Program-made: the position numbers and the translations under genes
Source of the DNA: Atopsyche davidsoni
Lineage: Eukaryota; Arthropoda; Insecta; Trichoptera; Hydrobiosidae
NCBI GenBank assembly: GCA_022113835.1
Contig: JAILWY010000020.1
Span: forward strand, 6,233,501-6,297,500
Direction of reading: 5' to 3'
DNA: 64,000 nucleotides
Notes under the pieces: generated by a model
The model's database searches: none
Seen by the model: only the letters and a program-made list of their open reading frames with translations
Told to the model about the DNA's origin: nothing
Part shown: piece by piece, positions 43,040 through 55,613 of the stretch
Numbering within the stretch: position 1 is the stretch's first letter
Layout: the number at the start of each line of letters is the position of its first letter

Positions 43040-43696
43040 ATATTTTTAAAAATCTTCAATTCTTTCATTCACATCCCGTGAAAAGCGTAATTATTGCATC
43101 GCTGGTCATGAGAAGAGCACAGCCGAGTACAGCTCTTCGCTGCTTTTTTCTGATGCGGGATATTTAAATAAAGACGTTAAACCGATGGTTAAACCGCAAA
43201 GAGATGGTGTCAAACGTGCTGTAGTCTGAGAGATCAGATTTTTTCTCTATCAGCATTTGGATTTAGACAAAGCGTTTTGAATGTTGCGGGATATCATACC
43301 CCGGTTTAAGCACTCACCGGTACTAATGTTAATAAGAGGGATAGAAAAACTTTGTGCAGTAGTAGGTATTAAGTATTAGTGCCTTATTCACCTCGTGAAT
43401 AATCTGAGCTACCAATTTTATCGACTAAATACTAAAAGGAAAATGACTTATTCCTCAGAAATAATCACTATCCCGAGTGGCCTGGCATGAGAGTGAGGGA
43501 TTTACTTTATTGAAGTTTTCTATTCCGGAACTAAACTTTCGCGCAAAATTTTTCTCGGTTACAGGCCGCGTTCATTTATATAATCGATTATTCAAAATAA
43601 TACTAATATTACTAGATATCCTTCGACTGATGAATCGTTGTGAAGTTCCCTGCTTCATTTGTGTTGATGACTGCGTGCCCTGCGCCCTGGCCGGCG

Positions 43697-43722
43697 CGTG
43701 ACGTCACAGCGCGTGACGTCAC
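43697..43722. promoter_or_regulatory. Two CRE-type palindromes in tandem
   Basis: TGACGTCA occurs at 43699-43706 and 43714-43721, inside two copies of GCGCGTGACGTCAC. It lies about 1 kb upstream of the NRF-like start codon in a GC-rich stretch. Such sites bind CREB/ATF-type bZIP factors; use here is inferred. Confidence 0.4.
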
Positions 43723-43772
43723 GGAGCCGGCGGACGTTGTGCAAGTGATTTTCGGTAATGGCGATGGAAAGC

Positions 43773-43824
43773 GGTGAGAGAGGGGAGAGGGAGGGAGAGG
43801 GAGAGGGAGAGGGAGAGGGGCGGG
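43773..43824. repeat. GA-rich tandem repeat
   Basis: Units of GGGAGA, purely purine on the plus strand. Confidence 0.85.
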
Positions 43825-43989
43825 GAGCCGGGTGCTCCGCGGCGCCGGCTCCCTCAGTCCGCCCTGACCGCTCCCGGGGACCGCAGTCAGGTAGACCTCA
43901 TGTCCAGGCTTTGTGACGAAAATAATTACAGTTCATTCAAACGCACATCAAAACTACCTGTGGCGTGCAGTGCGTTTCATATCCGAGCT

Positions 43990-44110
43990 TGCAGTTACAT
44001 TTTCATTCAATTTCTATTTTCTTCGGGTGCCTCTCCTCGGAGGAAGTCGGTGACGATCTCCCTATCTCTATGCCTGTTCACGGTTTTCTTAGGGAAAATA
44101 GTGTAGTGGG
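43990..44110. repeat. Dispersed repeat, inverse of the copies at 21.8-22.1 kb
   Basis: GTGCCTCTCCTCGGAGGAAGT and, further on, TTTTCTTAGGGAAAATAGTG match the complement of 21805-21905. Confidence 0.45.
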
Positions 44111-44763
44111 TACTCGGGATCCCTGATATAATAAAATCTATATCTCTCATTCATTGCGCGTACATTTTCTCAAGCGAAAGCGGCAAAAGCTAACTCTTAC
44201 ACTTTTTCGGAGTAATTTAAGGGCGCGGGACTGCACGCCTCTTGTTGTAAAAGAATAATCAATGTTGTCTTAATATACGACAAATTCTAATAAAAATAAT
44301 GTAATTCGGATGAATATATTTCGATTTTAAATGCAAAGTTGCCTTGTGGCATGTTTTTCATCTAAGTCGTTATGTTCACGTGCATTTTTACAAACTCAAT
44401 CCTATTCGCAATATTTCACACAAATATTTTGCTTTATAAACTGAAAGTGACAAAACCGACCATCTGAATATCATTATTTTTTATTTTAACGATTAGAAAA
44501 TTACAAAACGCGCACGCAAAGAAAAAAAATACTAATTACGTGTGACAGTGCTTTTACATAATCGTCCGACATGAAACTGTCCAGGGTATGAGTGCTCGAG
44601 TTGAACTGCATTTTACTAAAACACACGGCACGAATACCCGGCAGTCACGGTGACGTTTTAAACGCATATGTTTCAGAATCAAGAGGAAATGATGAAATAT
44701 TTAGAATAAATTGAACTTTTAAAAAAATTTCGTGCGCCCAAGAGAGACAATAAAACATTAACA

Positions 44764-45964
44764 ATGGCGATGTTCAAGAAGAAGAGTTTATGCTTAGTGC
44801 TGAGTGCCTTCGCGCTGTCGTTGTGCGCCGCCGCCAACTCCACGGCCGGAGCGGACGCGAGGGTCAAGAACGCGACGGGCGTGGCGAACGTCCCGAGCGT
44901 CCCGAGCGTCCCGAGGGTCGCGGCCAACACCACCCGAAGCACCCTGGAGGAGGACGACGAGAACTTCGACTTCTCCGTGTTCGACAAGACCCCGGCGCAG
45001 CGCAAGAGGAACGGCGGCAACACCCAGGACAAGCTGGCCGACTCCATAGTCAAGGCCGTCCAGACCTTCATCCAGAGCAGGAGCAACACCTTCAGCCTGG
45101 CGACGCTCCTGTCCCAGTACAGGGCGCGCAGGAGCGCCCCCGACGACCGCGAGCTCGACTTCAGCGAGACGTCCTCGAGGCCGAGCGCGGCGGACCTCAG
45201 CTTCGACGACTTCCCGGCCACCGCCGAGACCGCGGGCTCGGACGAGTTCTTCGGAGACGACTCGATCCTCCTCAAGGCGATCGACGGCAGCGAGGACTCC
45301 GCGAAATCCGGCAAGGACGATTTCAACTCGGAGAACCTGTCGGGGGGCAAGCGAAAGATAGACCCGGCTTCGCTGAAAGTGCTGAAGGATTACTTCAGTT
45401 CCGACAAAACCGCGGAGCAGAGCAAATCGGACGACTTCGGCAAGGAGGACAAGAGGAGCGGCAAGAGCGAGGGACGCGTTTTGTCTCCTCTGAAAGGTGC
45501 CGCGAAGACGACTACAGAATCGAGCGAGCTGATCGATTTCGATGACTTCGACAGCGACAGCGAGGAGGAGCGCCGCGGCGCCGAGGACGCGGCCGTCTTC
45601 AAGGAGCTCAACGACAAGATCAGCGCTGACAAAGAGCTCGGCTTCCCGCTGGACTTTGACGAGTCGCAGACCATCGAGCCCGGCGTCAGCTCGTACATCG
45701 ACAAGATACCCAGGAGGGCGGCCGTGCTGAGCCGCCAGGCCAAGTCGCTGGAGGACGGGGGGGACGCGGCGGGGGACGTGCCCGGAGACGTGCTGCGCCA
45801 GGTGCGCGGCGTGGAGGCTGCTCTGGAGGTGTACAGCGCGCGCGGGCTGGCGGCTCACTGGGCGGGCGCGGCGGGCGTGCGCGAGCGTCTGGGCGCGGCG
45901 TGCGCGGCGCCCATGGCCCTGCTGCTGCGCGGGCTGGCCACCGGCGAGAAGTGGGCCCTCAAAG
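44764..45964 (+). CDS. First coding exon of an NRF-6-like (nose resistant to fluoxetine) protein
   Basis: ATG in AACAATGG opens a 401-residue exon that ends at a strong donor, AAAG|GTAAGC. Residues 1-24 form a signal peptide (MAMFKKKSLCLVLSAFALSL, then CAAA). The middle is a long low-complexity acidic linker rich in D, S and E (residues 50-320). The end, GVRERLGAACAAPMALLLRG followed by LATGEKWALK, matches the start of the extracellular NRF domain, which normally runs on as LDASGK. NRF-6 proteins continue into about ten membrane spans of an acyltransferase-3 domain, implicated in lipid transport. The next exons were not found in the window. The family call rests on a short C-terminal match and could be wrong; the exon itself is convincing. 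Confidence 0.65.
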
Positions 45965-48329
45965 GTAAGCTTCCCTTCCCTTCTGTTCTGACTCGGAATG
46001 TCGATCTTTTCTATCTGGGCACGTTTTTATTGTCGACAATTGTCGAGACGTCTGCCAGACTTCGCGACGGTGAGGTCAGGTTAGACGAGGCCGGGTCGAT
46101 TTCGCTCGCAGCTTTCCGTGCCAGAGGAAACTATGTACCCGATGAAATGATATTTAAATGTACTTATTGAATCATTCCAAACTCGTGCCCCCATTCAATA
46201 GAGGTTGTGAATCCTCGGAGCTTTCGCACCGTTAGCCGCCGCAGGTATTTCAATCGGCAAACCGCCCCGGGCTAGGATAATCACAACATTGAGTGTGCGG
46301 TCGTCACTTGTCGTAGATTATTTCTATGATATCTGCCCAGGACGGGCTTTGCGAAATTCTTTTAGCGACAAGTATAGTATGTAGTTTTATTTTATCTATC
46401 GAAATCAGAGTTATTGATATTTTGCGACACATAGCGTATGAACAATTAAAGCACCGATGCCTCTTCTAGATAATACCAAAATTATGTTGGCTTCAATACG
46501 ATGTATGAAAAAACTTCCTAAATATTTATGTTTCAAAAATATATTTATATGAAGTTCAATGATAATAGTAATAATTGAATTTCCGCCGGCGCGCGCGCTA
46601 AAAGCTCCCATCCGCAAAATGATACACAAATCGCCGTAAATGTGATCAACGCGTGAATAAAAAATATTTAAAAATAGGCATACGTATTCGGCTTAACCGA
46701 ATGCGGAGTCTGAGTCTGCGACAACTAGTTGGCCGCTAGTTGAGAGAGTGCTGCGAAGGACGAGTGCCAAATCAACCGTTTCCTTCTGTTTGAGTGGCCG
46801 GCGCGCCGGATGTGCCAACACCTGTATTTCTGTGTCAATTATAAACAGATTATTCCTAAATACATTGATAGACCCGAATTTTGACATGTTTTTAATTTTA
46901 ACAATGAGCTCTTGGGTAATTGACTCACGCTCAAAACGACGGGAAATGCCCTCGAAGCCTTTTAACCCGAATCCGCTTTGTGGAAACCCACGACAGCCAT
47001 GCTCAGTTTGTAATTCTCCCGATCAATCGTAACCCTTAAAATTTTTCAATCCTTATCTAGTAGTGTTATTGATTATACTACTCGTTTAGATTTTCTTAAC
47101 GATCGTTGCATTAACATTAAAAACATATTTCAAACTTGGCGAAAAACAAAACGAGGCGAGGATTGGGGGCTGTGTCTGGTTTCACACTGGAATTTGCTTT
47201 ATTGTGACCAAATAAATCATAGTCAGAAATATTTTTTTTCATCCAGGGTTTTCGCAGGCAAGGGTCGCAAAACTTACACCCGCCTAGAATGTTCCAGTCA
47301 AAAGTGCTCTTCCAGATGTGTCTTTTTTATCTATACACAAGCCGCGGGCACGTTCTATGCTTCCTTATCACACTGTTTGGCTGGAATGTTTAAGATAGGT
47401 CTTAAATAACTTCGTCGATACTTGAAAAAAGTCTACTTATATATATATTATCTTTTTCACAATATTGCAGGTCCGTCCGTTCGTCCTTATCGGGGTTTTA
47501 AGTTTCAAAAATATGCAGTTGATAAATATTTAGAATATATGTACAATACGTTAAATTCTGCTGAATGCGCTTCGTTTCAAATCCGGAAGTTCCGGGAACC
47601 TCAAAACTCAATTTGTCGGAGAAGCTGTTGCGGCGACTCCGCCTGTCCGGCCGAGGCGGAGTCGCCGCACTTTCGTCGCCCTTGGCAGGCGAGGATCGCG
47701 TGGACGGCTCTGAGTACGCATGCTGCGCCAGGGCCTTGACTCCATTACCGGAGAGCGCAGACGTCTCGCGTGTCATTGCCGGCACGCGGCAGGGGCGGTG
47801 AGGGCGAGGGAGGGGAAGGTCTCCAACCGACCGGACCCCCACGAACCCACTGGATCTACAATCCAATCGTGTCCTCAGGATCTTAAGCGATCGTGATCTC
47901 TTAGCCATCAATTTATATATGTCTCGGGTGAGTGCCTCTTCGTGAAGCCCCTGCCGAAGCCCCGAGCTGGCCTCTGAGGTTGCCTCGCGATCCTGTCTCC
48001 TCGCAGATGTTTAACACTGCACTAGAGCGATTGAACCCTGCACCAAATCAAACTGTTTTATCTTTGATCATATCGTTATGACGCCCTGATTTCATTCATC
48101 ACCTGCGCAGTCATTTACAAATATATATTTGTATATCGTTGTCTGCGAGTTTGGCCAATGGTCGACTGCAGCAAGTATTGTGCCACACTTTTTGTCGAGC
48201 CGGGTAGATTGCGCTGTAGCACGACATACAATTTAGTTTTTGTCGCTGTCTGATGAAGTCTCGCGAAGGTCAGCTCTGGCGATTGTCGCCGACTCGAGCC
48301 GGCCGCTTGTCGCACTCGGGCGGGGGCAT

Positions 48330-48713
48330 ACCGTAGACGAGTCGTCGAAGTCCTCCGATGGGCAATGAACGCCCCGTGGTTCGTCCAAAATGCCCAACTC
48401 CACAGAAATACAAACGCCAAGACGATCCACGAGGTAATCATCGACCTCGCCCACTCCTTCCAAACATCGACATCCCTTGTCCCAAACCCCTCGATCAGCC
48501 ACTTTCTAGAGTACTACCTAGAAGATTGCCTATATCAGAAAAGGCCAAAAGCCACCCTCCCCCACCAGCCCCTCCAAATCCCCCCACCCTCCTCCCACCC
48601 ACACACCACTCCACATAACAACTACATGGTGACACACGCCACCTAGCCAGTACAAAAGCGTTTGAAGAAAAGACAAACATATTTTCTTGTACCGCTGCCA
48701 AAGCCAAAGACGA
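48330..48713 (+). mobile_element. 5'-truncated Jockey-type LINE 3' end
   Basis: An open frame reads VLRWAMNAPWFVQNAQLHRN and later [20 protein letters not shown], the conserved end of Jockey reverse transcriptases, then the 3' UTR shared with the 11.1- and 58.2-kb copies. Its left edge is uncertain. Confidence 0.75.
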
Positions 48714-48765
48714 TTGATTGAAAGCAGATTGATTCCATGTACACCATCACTTTTACATACTAAGT

Positions 48766-48975
48766 TAGATTCATGAGGGCAACCGTCATGTACACGAGGA
48801 CAACCACTACATACAAGATGACAGACGTTACATTCATGAAGGCGACCGTCACGTACATATGGGCAACCGTAACATACGCGAAGACAACCGTTACATACAA
48901 GAAGACATCCGTTTCATACATGAGGGCAACCGTTACATAAATAATGCAAACCGTTACATGCATAAATGCAATCGT
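48766..48975. repeat. 21-bp minisatellite
   Basis: About ten diverged copies of ACATACATGAGGGCAACCGTT. The unit is a multiple of three, so the minus strand stays open as a heptad repeat of the YVTVALM type; this is a by-product, not a gene. Confidence 0.8.
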
Positions 48976-49657
48976 TGCTATTTGGGTTTTTATGCCGATG
49001 TCCTAGAGTGAGTCCAGTTCCTGGACCAGGCGTCGGGACATGTGACCGGAGAAATCGCGGCTTCTGACGACGCTTGCAATTAGCGAGGATCCGCGGATGT
49101 GCTGGCGAGTCACGACCTCCCCCCGGTCCTCCGAAGATCACACCTCAAGCGAATAAATAAACCGGACCGCTATTATCAAGCCAGCACGCCGGGCCCAGAT
49201 CCGTCTCCGGTATTAGCTTCGCAGAAAATCTGCGCAAATAGGGTCCTTTCGGGAAAGAGTTTTCAGACATTTGAGACCCTGAAACCACCCGGACCTCAAA
49301 AACCCGTCAAGATGCTCCATAGTTCCAGTTTTACTGGAGATTTGCGAAGAGTGGGCAATAAGCTTTGTCGGTTAAAAAGAGATACTATTTCGTGGAAAGG
49401 GTGCACGTGCAATCAAACAGGGGATTCCTGAAAACTAAAGTTTGGCTTCTGAAAACACACATTTGATAATTTTCTCTCACGCGAGGATCTGCAGGACGCT
49501 TGAGCAATAGGTCTTGTTTATAATCACTTGACAAGTGCTTAGCTATTAACTTTATTGATATTTCACACCTTTAAGTAAATTTAAATATACAGAATATATG
49601 GCCAAGTAATAATTTTAAATATTTAATAAACCGTATATCTTTTTTTGGGATTGAACG

Positions 49658-49960
49658 TCAGTCAGATGTGTATTTATTACCCATTACGGGTTCATTATAT
49701 TATTACTAATATGATTAGGCACATTAGTTCACACATAGAAGATGATTAAAGATTGAAAGAATGTGATTCGTTAGTACAAGGGTCAGTACACCGGCCATGT
49801 AAGCCTGGGGATGTGGGTTCAAATCCCACACAAATCACGTTGATATTTTTTTGAGAATTTCTTTAACCATATTCTATGTGTGAACTAATGTGCCTAATCA
49901 TATTAGTAATAATTTAATAAACCCACATTCGTATTGTAGCAACAGGTAATAAATGCGGAT
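49658..49960 (+). mobile_element. Fold-back element with tRNA-Thr-like core, copy A
   Basis: The arms at 49688-49751 and 49860-49923 are inverted repeats of about 64 bp and roughly 90% identical, sharing a long exact block around GATTAGGCACATTAG. At the tip, 49765-49837 folds as a 73-nt tRNA: acceptor GATTCGT/ACAAATC, D stem GTAC/GTAC, anticodon TGT, and T arm GTGGG-TTCAAAT-CCCAC. The acceptor stem and the anticodon stem each have one mismatch. Confidence 0.8.
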
Positions 49961-50565
49961 TTATTGAATACGTATTGATAATGATCGGTAATCGATTATT
50001 TTAAAGCCTATTTTCTAAGATAAATAGACTTTAAAACAAACAAATGTGAATAATCTAGGTGATAGTAGTCATTTATGATCGAGAGCGCTTACGCCTTTTA
50101 AGGGACTCCATCGGACCCGACTTTGGGCCGGCTTGAGGACACCTTCGAAAAGCGAAAGCCAAACAAACAGAAACGACCGCAATCTCCTGGCCACTTGACT
50201 ACTCATTTATGTCGTCTCGCAGAATACTTCATTGCGGACTCCTCGCTCAGATTGCCCGAGCCCGGCAGCCCCCCGTTGTTGGGTAAAGATAAAAGATTTG
50301 CAGGGTCGCCATTCATACCAGGGATTCAAACCCCGCCGCGGGGCGTCAGATTTATCACCTTTCACCTAAACCTAAACAACAGCAAGAAACCTGCGCGAGG
50401 TCGGCCGAGCCCGCTGCCTTAAACTGAGCGCGTTCTTAGCAATCAATTAATCAAAATGGCCTGCGAGACTGCTTAGATTTATCACTGTGACAGTAGGAGC
50501 CCTTCCGCTTTAAAGAGGCAATGGCTCATAAAAACTTTTGATAATTACGGCTAATATTATTATGT

Positions 50566-50734
50566 ATATTTTTGAATAAAATACTTGAGTGATTTTCCAC
50601 ATTTTCGTTTTTATTAGTGACCGGTTTCGCCAACCTTTCACGTTGGCATTATCAAACAGAGTGAGGTTGGCGAAACCGGTCACTAATAAAAACGAAAATG
50701 TGGAAAATCACTCAAGTATTTTATTCAAAAATAT
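50566..50734. mobile_element. Perfect 71-bp inverted repeat, palindromic element
   Basis: The arms 50566-50636 and 50664-50734 are exactly complementary over 71 bases with a 27-base loop. They run from ATATTTTTGAATAAAATACT to GTGACCGGTTTCGCCAACCT. The loop carries CACGTTGGC, which can also pair with GCCAAC in the left arm. No coding frame and no clear target-site duplication. Confidence 0.9.
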
Positions 50735-51904
50735 TAAAATGGAATTCCACCAAGTACTCTCTGTCAAAAATATTGAATTTCTTAAATATGTATACACACA
50801 CACACACACACATGCAATGGTAACGAAGTCTTGTCTTGAAATTGAATTTAAATATAGAACACGCCGGAATGTACGCGCCGTTAGAACAGCGGCTAATCAA
50901 ATTAATTCCAATTTCAAAAAGTGAAAGTTTCAATTATACTGATTACAAATTTTTCTCCGTTTGCATTATTATAAAATCAATGTTCGTTACGTTTCGGTAG
51001 AAATCTCATACAAGCGTAGTTATTTGTTTTCGTCGCACATGTAAGATTCACATTTAACACCGGTATAGTTATAAAAAAAAACAGTGTGAGTGGATGTTGT
51101 CATAATGTTACTGTATAGCTTGAACCATAGTTTCATTAATTAAATAGACAGCCACAATAGAATAATCGATCAAAATAAATATTAATTATAAATATATAAT
51201 GAATAATACGATTATTCCGGAAATACACATCTATCAAAACATTAATATTTTAAGGCTAGAAATGAGCTAACTGAGCCATATGTCGCTATTATGACAATAT
51301 CTTGCAACACCGGCGCCCCGCGCGGACTGGGCCTCTTCTGTCAACGACGTCGTCGAGGGCGGACGCGTACTTACGACATGTTTGTTACACGGCTTCCACG
51401 GTGCAACTATCGATAGCTACAGAGGCGCGTAGTTCCTTATGCCAGTCATATTATTACGATTTGATTGTTTAGGCCCCCTCGAGTGCTATTGTCGAGCACA
51501 CACATTCGCCGTAATGGCAGTTGAGTCCAGCCGGTGAACACACCTCGCGGCCTTGTCCGCAATTAGACTCACTCTGTGATGAGCTATTAATGTCAATGCG
51601 CAACTGGCATGCCTCCAGTCCGATGAGAAACACCCACACCATTTACGGTCCCCAAAATTATCCAGCCTTTTACAATACGCTACAATGGATGTTGTAATAT
51701 ATACATTTTCTCAAAGCCCAGCCCGATCTAACTCGATCATCATATTTTTTTGCATTTTATCTGGGGTCGTCATCTTCAGGGGCGGCCTCAGATTTAGAAC
51801 CGAAATGCCGGGACTATAAATGAGACGCGACACGATGCTCAGTAACGTAGTATTTATAATAATTTTTTTGTTTGGATAAATAGAGATATATGGTAAAGGT
51901 AAAA

Positions 51905-52068
51905 ACTAATGACTTTATTGAAAATTGATTAAAGAAACTCTTAGAAAAATATCATCGTGATATGTGTGGGATTTGAACACGCATCCCCTAGCTTACATGG
52001 CCGGTGCGTTACCACTTATACCAACAAATCACTAGTACTAGGCAAGAATTTTTAACAATCATATTTTA
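51905..52068 (-). mobile_element. SINE-like element with tRNA-Thr-like core, copy C
   Basis: Minus strand, tRNA-like part 52030-51958, again 73 nt with anticodon TGT. It shares with copy B the upstream flank TATGATTGTTAAAAATTCT and the downstream AAGAAACTC block. It abuts the Helitron fragment to its right. Confidence 0.7.
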
Positions 52069-52302
52069 CTAGCGGATAACCGACGTGTGCTACTACGCTG
52101 TTATCATGCTGTTGGGGAGTTTTAGCAGCTCTTGCTGTAGTAGCTCTGATTAGAGCTTGTTCTAGATGTGCTTCATGTTGTTCTAGTGTTTCTACAGCTC
52201 TTGACTGTCGCTCTTTCAACCTTTTTAACTCCAAATGACTTCGTGTTGTCTGGCAGTTTCGGCTGCTGTATTTCTTCCAATTACAGCTCTTTTCGGTGCC
52301 AT
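52069..52302 (-). pseudogene. Helitron protein N-terminus, broken
   Basis: Minus strand, MAPKRAVIGRNTAAETARQ then a frameshift into LKERQSRAVETLEQHEAHL and ARAAKTPQQHD. This is the repetitive basic/acidic start of insect Helitron Rep-helicase proteins. The sequence upstream (52320-52400) matches 59250-59335, upstream of the second fragment. Confidence 0.65.
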
Positions 52303-54659
52303 TTTTTAATTAACCTCAAATGACAAAACTCTCTGTTGTGAATGACAGCTAGTGATTTTGTTTTATGCGCGATCTTCTCAATGTTCTTTTTGAAAATGTC
52401 GAAAATTGACATAATTAATAGACCGAATGTATTAAATGCATTGTTTTAATAGTCTCAAAGATTTTTAGTATTATTGTCTTTCAAATGAAACCGGTTTGGG
52501 GAACATCGGTTGGATGGTTTCAAAGCCTATAACGGACATAGAAACATCTTTTGTGTTTTATATATATAGATAGATATCCTATAAATGAAACAACGTACTT
52601 ATTATGCCAATTAAATGTTGTGTGACTTGCAATACTAGAGTAAGTAGTTAAGAAGTCACGGGCGGGCTTTGGATTTTGGCGATTTTCTTTCCCCGCGCCC
52701 GCGAGCGCCCGACTCCCCCCGGAAGCGAGCGAGACGATCGCGTAACGTACTCTATTGTGAGGTAACAATAACAATGGACAATTTTCTCGTTTCTTTCACC
52801 GCGCAGCTGTTTTATTGTTGAATAATGGAAAGGGAAATTCCGCGCAGTCTTCCGAGCTGGGGGGCCACTTCTGTGACAATGGGGTCTGCGAAATGCGCGC
52901 TCTCCTATTATTTCACTGTCGAGTGCTGCGGTTTGTCAGTCGAGTCGGCGCTTAGCGAAACGAATCGAATTTCTCAAGTAAATAAAACAATAAACAAAAG
53001 ATATTGAATAACATTTCCACCAGTTGCGCCAGCAGAACTGATTGGCTTCGTGGAATTACAGTAGATTAAGTATGTTTTGTACCTCGATATTTGGGTTGGA
53101 CGGAAATGCCTCATTGGGATTGCATCTGTGCAGCGAAAGAGCTTCTCCCACCTCGGCTATTTGCAGTCACTAATTTTAACAAGAAACATGCGCCATGTCC
53201 TAAACAGGAAATGATCAGTGTCATTAACCGCACCATCATCTGTGCTGCGTCAATGCATATCGTCAGACAAAACACCTCGTCAGGGCGGAAGATGGAGCTC
53301 TTGTCGGTAGTCAGTCAATTCTCTGGCCTCAGCCAATGTTTTTTCATTGATCTTCTCGAGGAAATCTCCACGGCCGCCGAGCTGTTGACATGCGGAATTC
53401 CTCGGCCGGTCCTCGTGATGACTTATTGACTTATCGGCGAGTGTTTGCGCCGATCAGCATTCCCAGCACGATAGGACGCCGAGCGAAGAGGAACCACCAG
53501 ACTTGGATAAAATATCGAGTGCTGACCTGAGTGTCCTGAGTGAACGAGCGATCCATTCCAACTTGCAAATATTCTGTCTTGAGATATTGCTTACAGAATT
53601 ATTAATTTTTTTCTTGTAAACTCAACAAGCAAGCGACGTCTATTCTGAGAAATTCGTAGAAACTTGCATCAAAGACGATATTCATTTTCCTGCAATCTGC
53701 AAATACTATATTTATAAAATAGATTGCCCCCTTCAGATTCGAGAGCAATATCCCGCATCAGCCGCTACTATTGAAGAAACCTTTAAAAAGAACCTTCAAT
53801 AACAACCGGACGCCATTTCTCTAGAACGGACATCCTCGGGGTTGATTTCCTTTTTCCTCATAGACGAGACATTTTCAGAATAAATATCGGCAGATTTTTC
53901 ACTGCAGGCACACTTCTATGTCTTCTACCGTGTAGTGGTTAGACTCCAAGCTTAGTTTATTTGGATGCGGATATTTCTCATTTCTCTCAGTCAGTACTTC
54001 CGCATGATTTTTTTAGCCGCCTCGTAGTTTATCGGCTGAAACGTTTGCCAGAGGTCGCGGCTTCAAATTCGGATGAGCCGAAATTTTTTATTTCTGATTT
54101 TCAATTCTTCAATGGAAATAAAATAAACTTCAAGAAATAAACCTTCTCTGTTGCTATTTTTTTGTGGTAATAAGTATACGACAAGGCGGTAACAAGGTAA
54201 TAAGTATGCGGATGATACAGCTGCAACTGCTTCTAAAAGCTCTTTAACAGAACACTGGTTACAGAATCCTATCTTCGTACAGAATACAGTGGTTAGATTT
54301 GTCGCTTTCAAATTCTCCGATCTCGAGTGTCTCCCGCTCGGACTAGAGATGCGATGGCGCCTGGTACGCGCGACCCACTTCCCATGCACAGACGTAATGA
54401 CGGGTGACGTGGCTTCTTACGTCACTGAGCTATTACGCGAAATTATATACGATGTATGATAATATTTACTTTTAAACATTTCACTTATGTGATTTTAAGT
54501 GAAATTCATATTGTACTCGTACGTTTCGGTTCCAGTAACAAGTTTAAATTTAACGCGGCTTTAAACCCGGAAAATAAATCCATAGACAAGGCATTAACGG
54601 CCCGCGGACATGGGCTGCTATTTTAATGACATTTAATATATAAGAGTACTCGGTGGAAT

Positions 54660-54840
54660 TATATATTAATAATAAAAAAAAAGTTATTTTTTCACGTGTT
54701 GATTGTATTGGTGACCGGTTTCGCCAATCTTTCACGTTATTATTATCAAACTTTGATAATGCAAACGTAAAAGGTTGGCGATACCGGTCACCAATAAAGT
54801 TAAACATGTAGAAAAATCCCAAAATTATTTTTTTAACTAT
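54660..54840. mobile_element. CCGGTTTCGCCAACC palindromic element
   Basis: GGTGACCGGTTTCGCCAATC with CTTTCACGTTATTATTATCAA is mirrored by AAAGGTTGGCGATACCGGTC plus ACCAATAAAGTTAAACATG. Arms of about 50 bp pair with several mismatches. Confidence 0.75.
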
Positions 54841-55613
54841 TAATGACATTGCTAATAAGTATATTAAATATCATTGAAAAAAGTACTCGGTGGAATTCCA
54901 CTATAATATTATTACAATAATATTTGTAGTGATGTTCCCATTTTTTATTTGTCGTGTTTTCGAATGTTTTCAATAAATATTGGCCGAACGTTTGTGTGGA
55001 TTTCATCATCTACAATAATTTTTCTCGGAGACATCGTATTTCATTTTTAAATAAATATCCAACGAGCACTCGAGGAGTACTTTCTAACAGACTGGTTTAA
55101 TTTGTAATACTCTATAATTTAAAAACAAACAAGATAAATCGAATCGATCACATTCGTGCTTATTTGTGAGCGCTTTCGCCTATGGCATTTGCCCCGCTGT
55201 ATCACAGGAAATCACAGGAAATCTACTACCAGCAAGTGATTTTACCGAGAACTTTCCTCAACGTGGAACTTAAAGAAAATTTAGATATTATTTTATGTAA
55301 CCTCGATACACTCCAATGCACTGATAAGACTTTTTGAAGGCAGTGAAGATAACGGGACAGGGACCACTCTCTGTTTTAATTATAATCAAATCTCGGCTGC
55401 TATCATTATTAAAAAAGCGAGATTTGAAATTATTATTAACGTTATTTGATTTGAAATCTCCGAAGATCATGACCTTCCAAGAACTTATCATTTATAATAA
55501 CATCGAAACATTTGGTACTTTTAGAGAGTTACGAACACATTAAAAAAACTTATGTGCATTCTGGTCGCGTCCTATATTCCATCATGAACGGGCTGAGCAG
55601 CTGGAAACGAAAA

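Larger units (their letters stand above)
42634..44763. other. Intergenic region upstream of the NRF-like gene
   Basis: Contains the NACHT gene's 3' UTR, a CRE-like pair, a GA-rich repeat and one dispersed repeat copy, all listed. No gene is seen. Confidence 0.5.

Noticed and set aside
44794..45858. 354-codon minus-strand open frame
   Set aside because: Antisense shadow of the GC-rich NRF-like exon, which has a signal peptide, a domain end and a strong splice donor on the plus strand.
53930..54072. tRNA-like A box (TAGTGGTTAGAC) and B box (GGCTTCAAATTC)
   Set aside because: The boxes are about 120 bases apart and no cloverleaf can be drawn; at best a decayed tRNA-derived SINE with an insertion.
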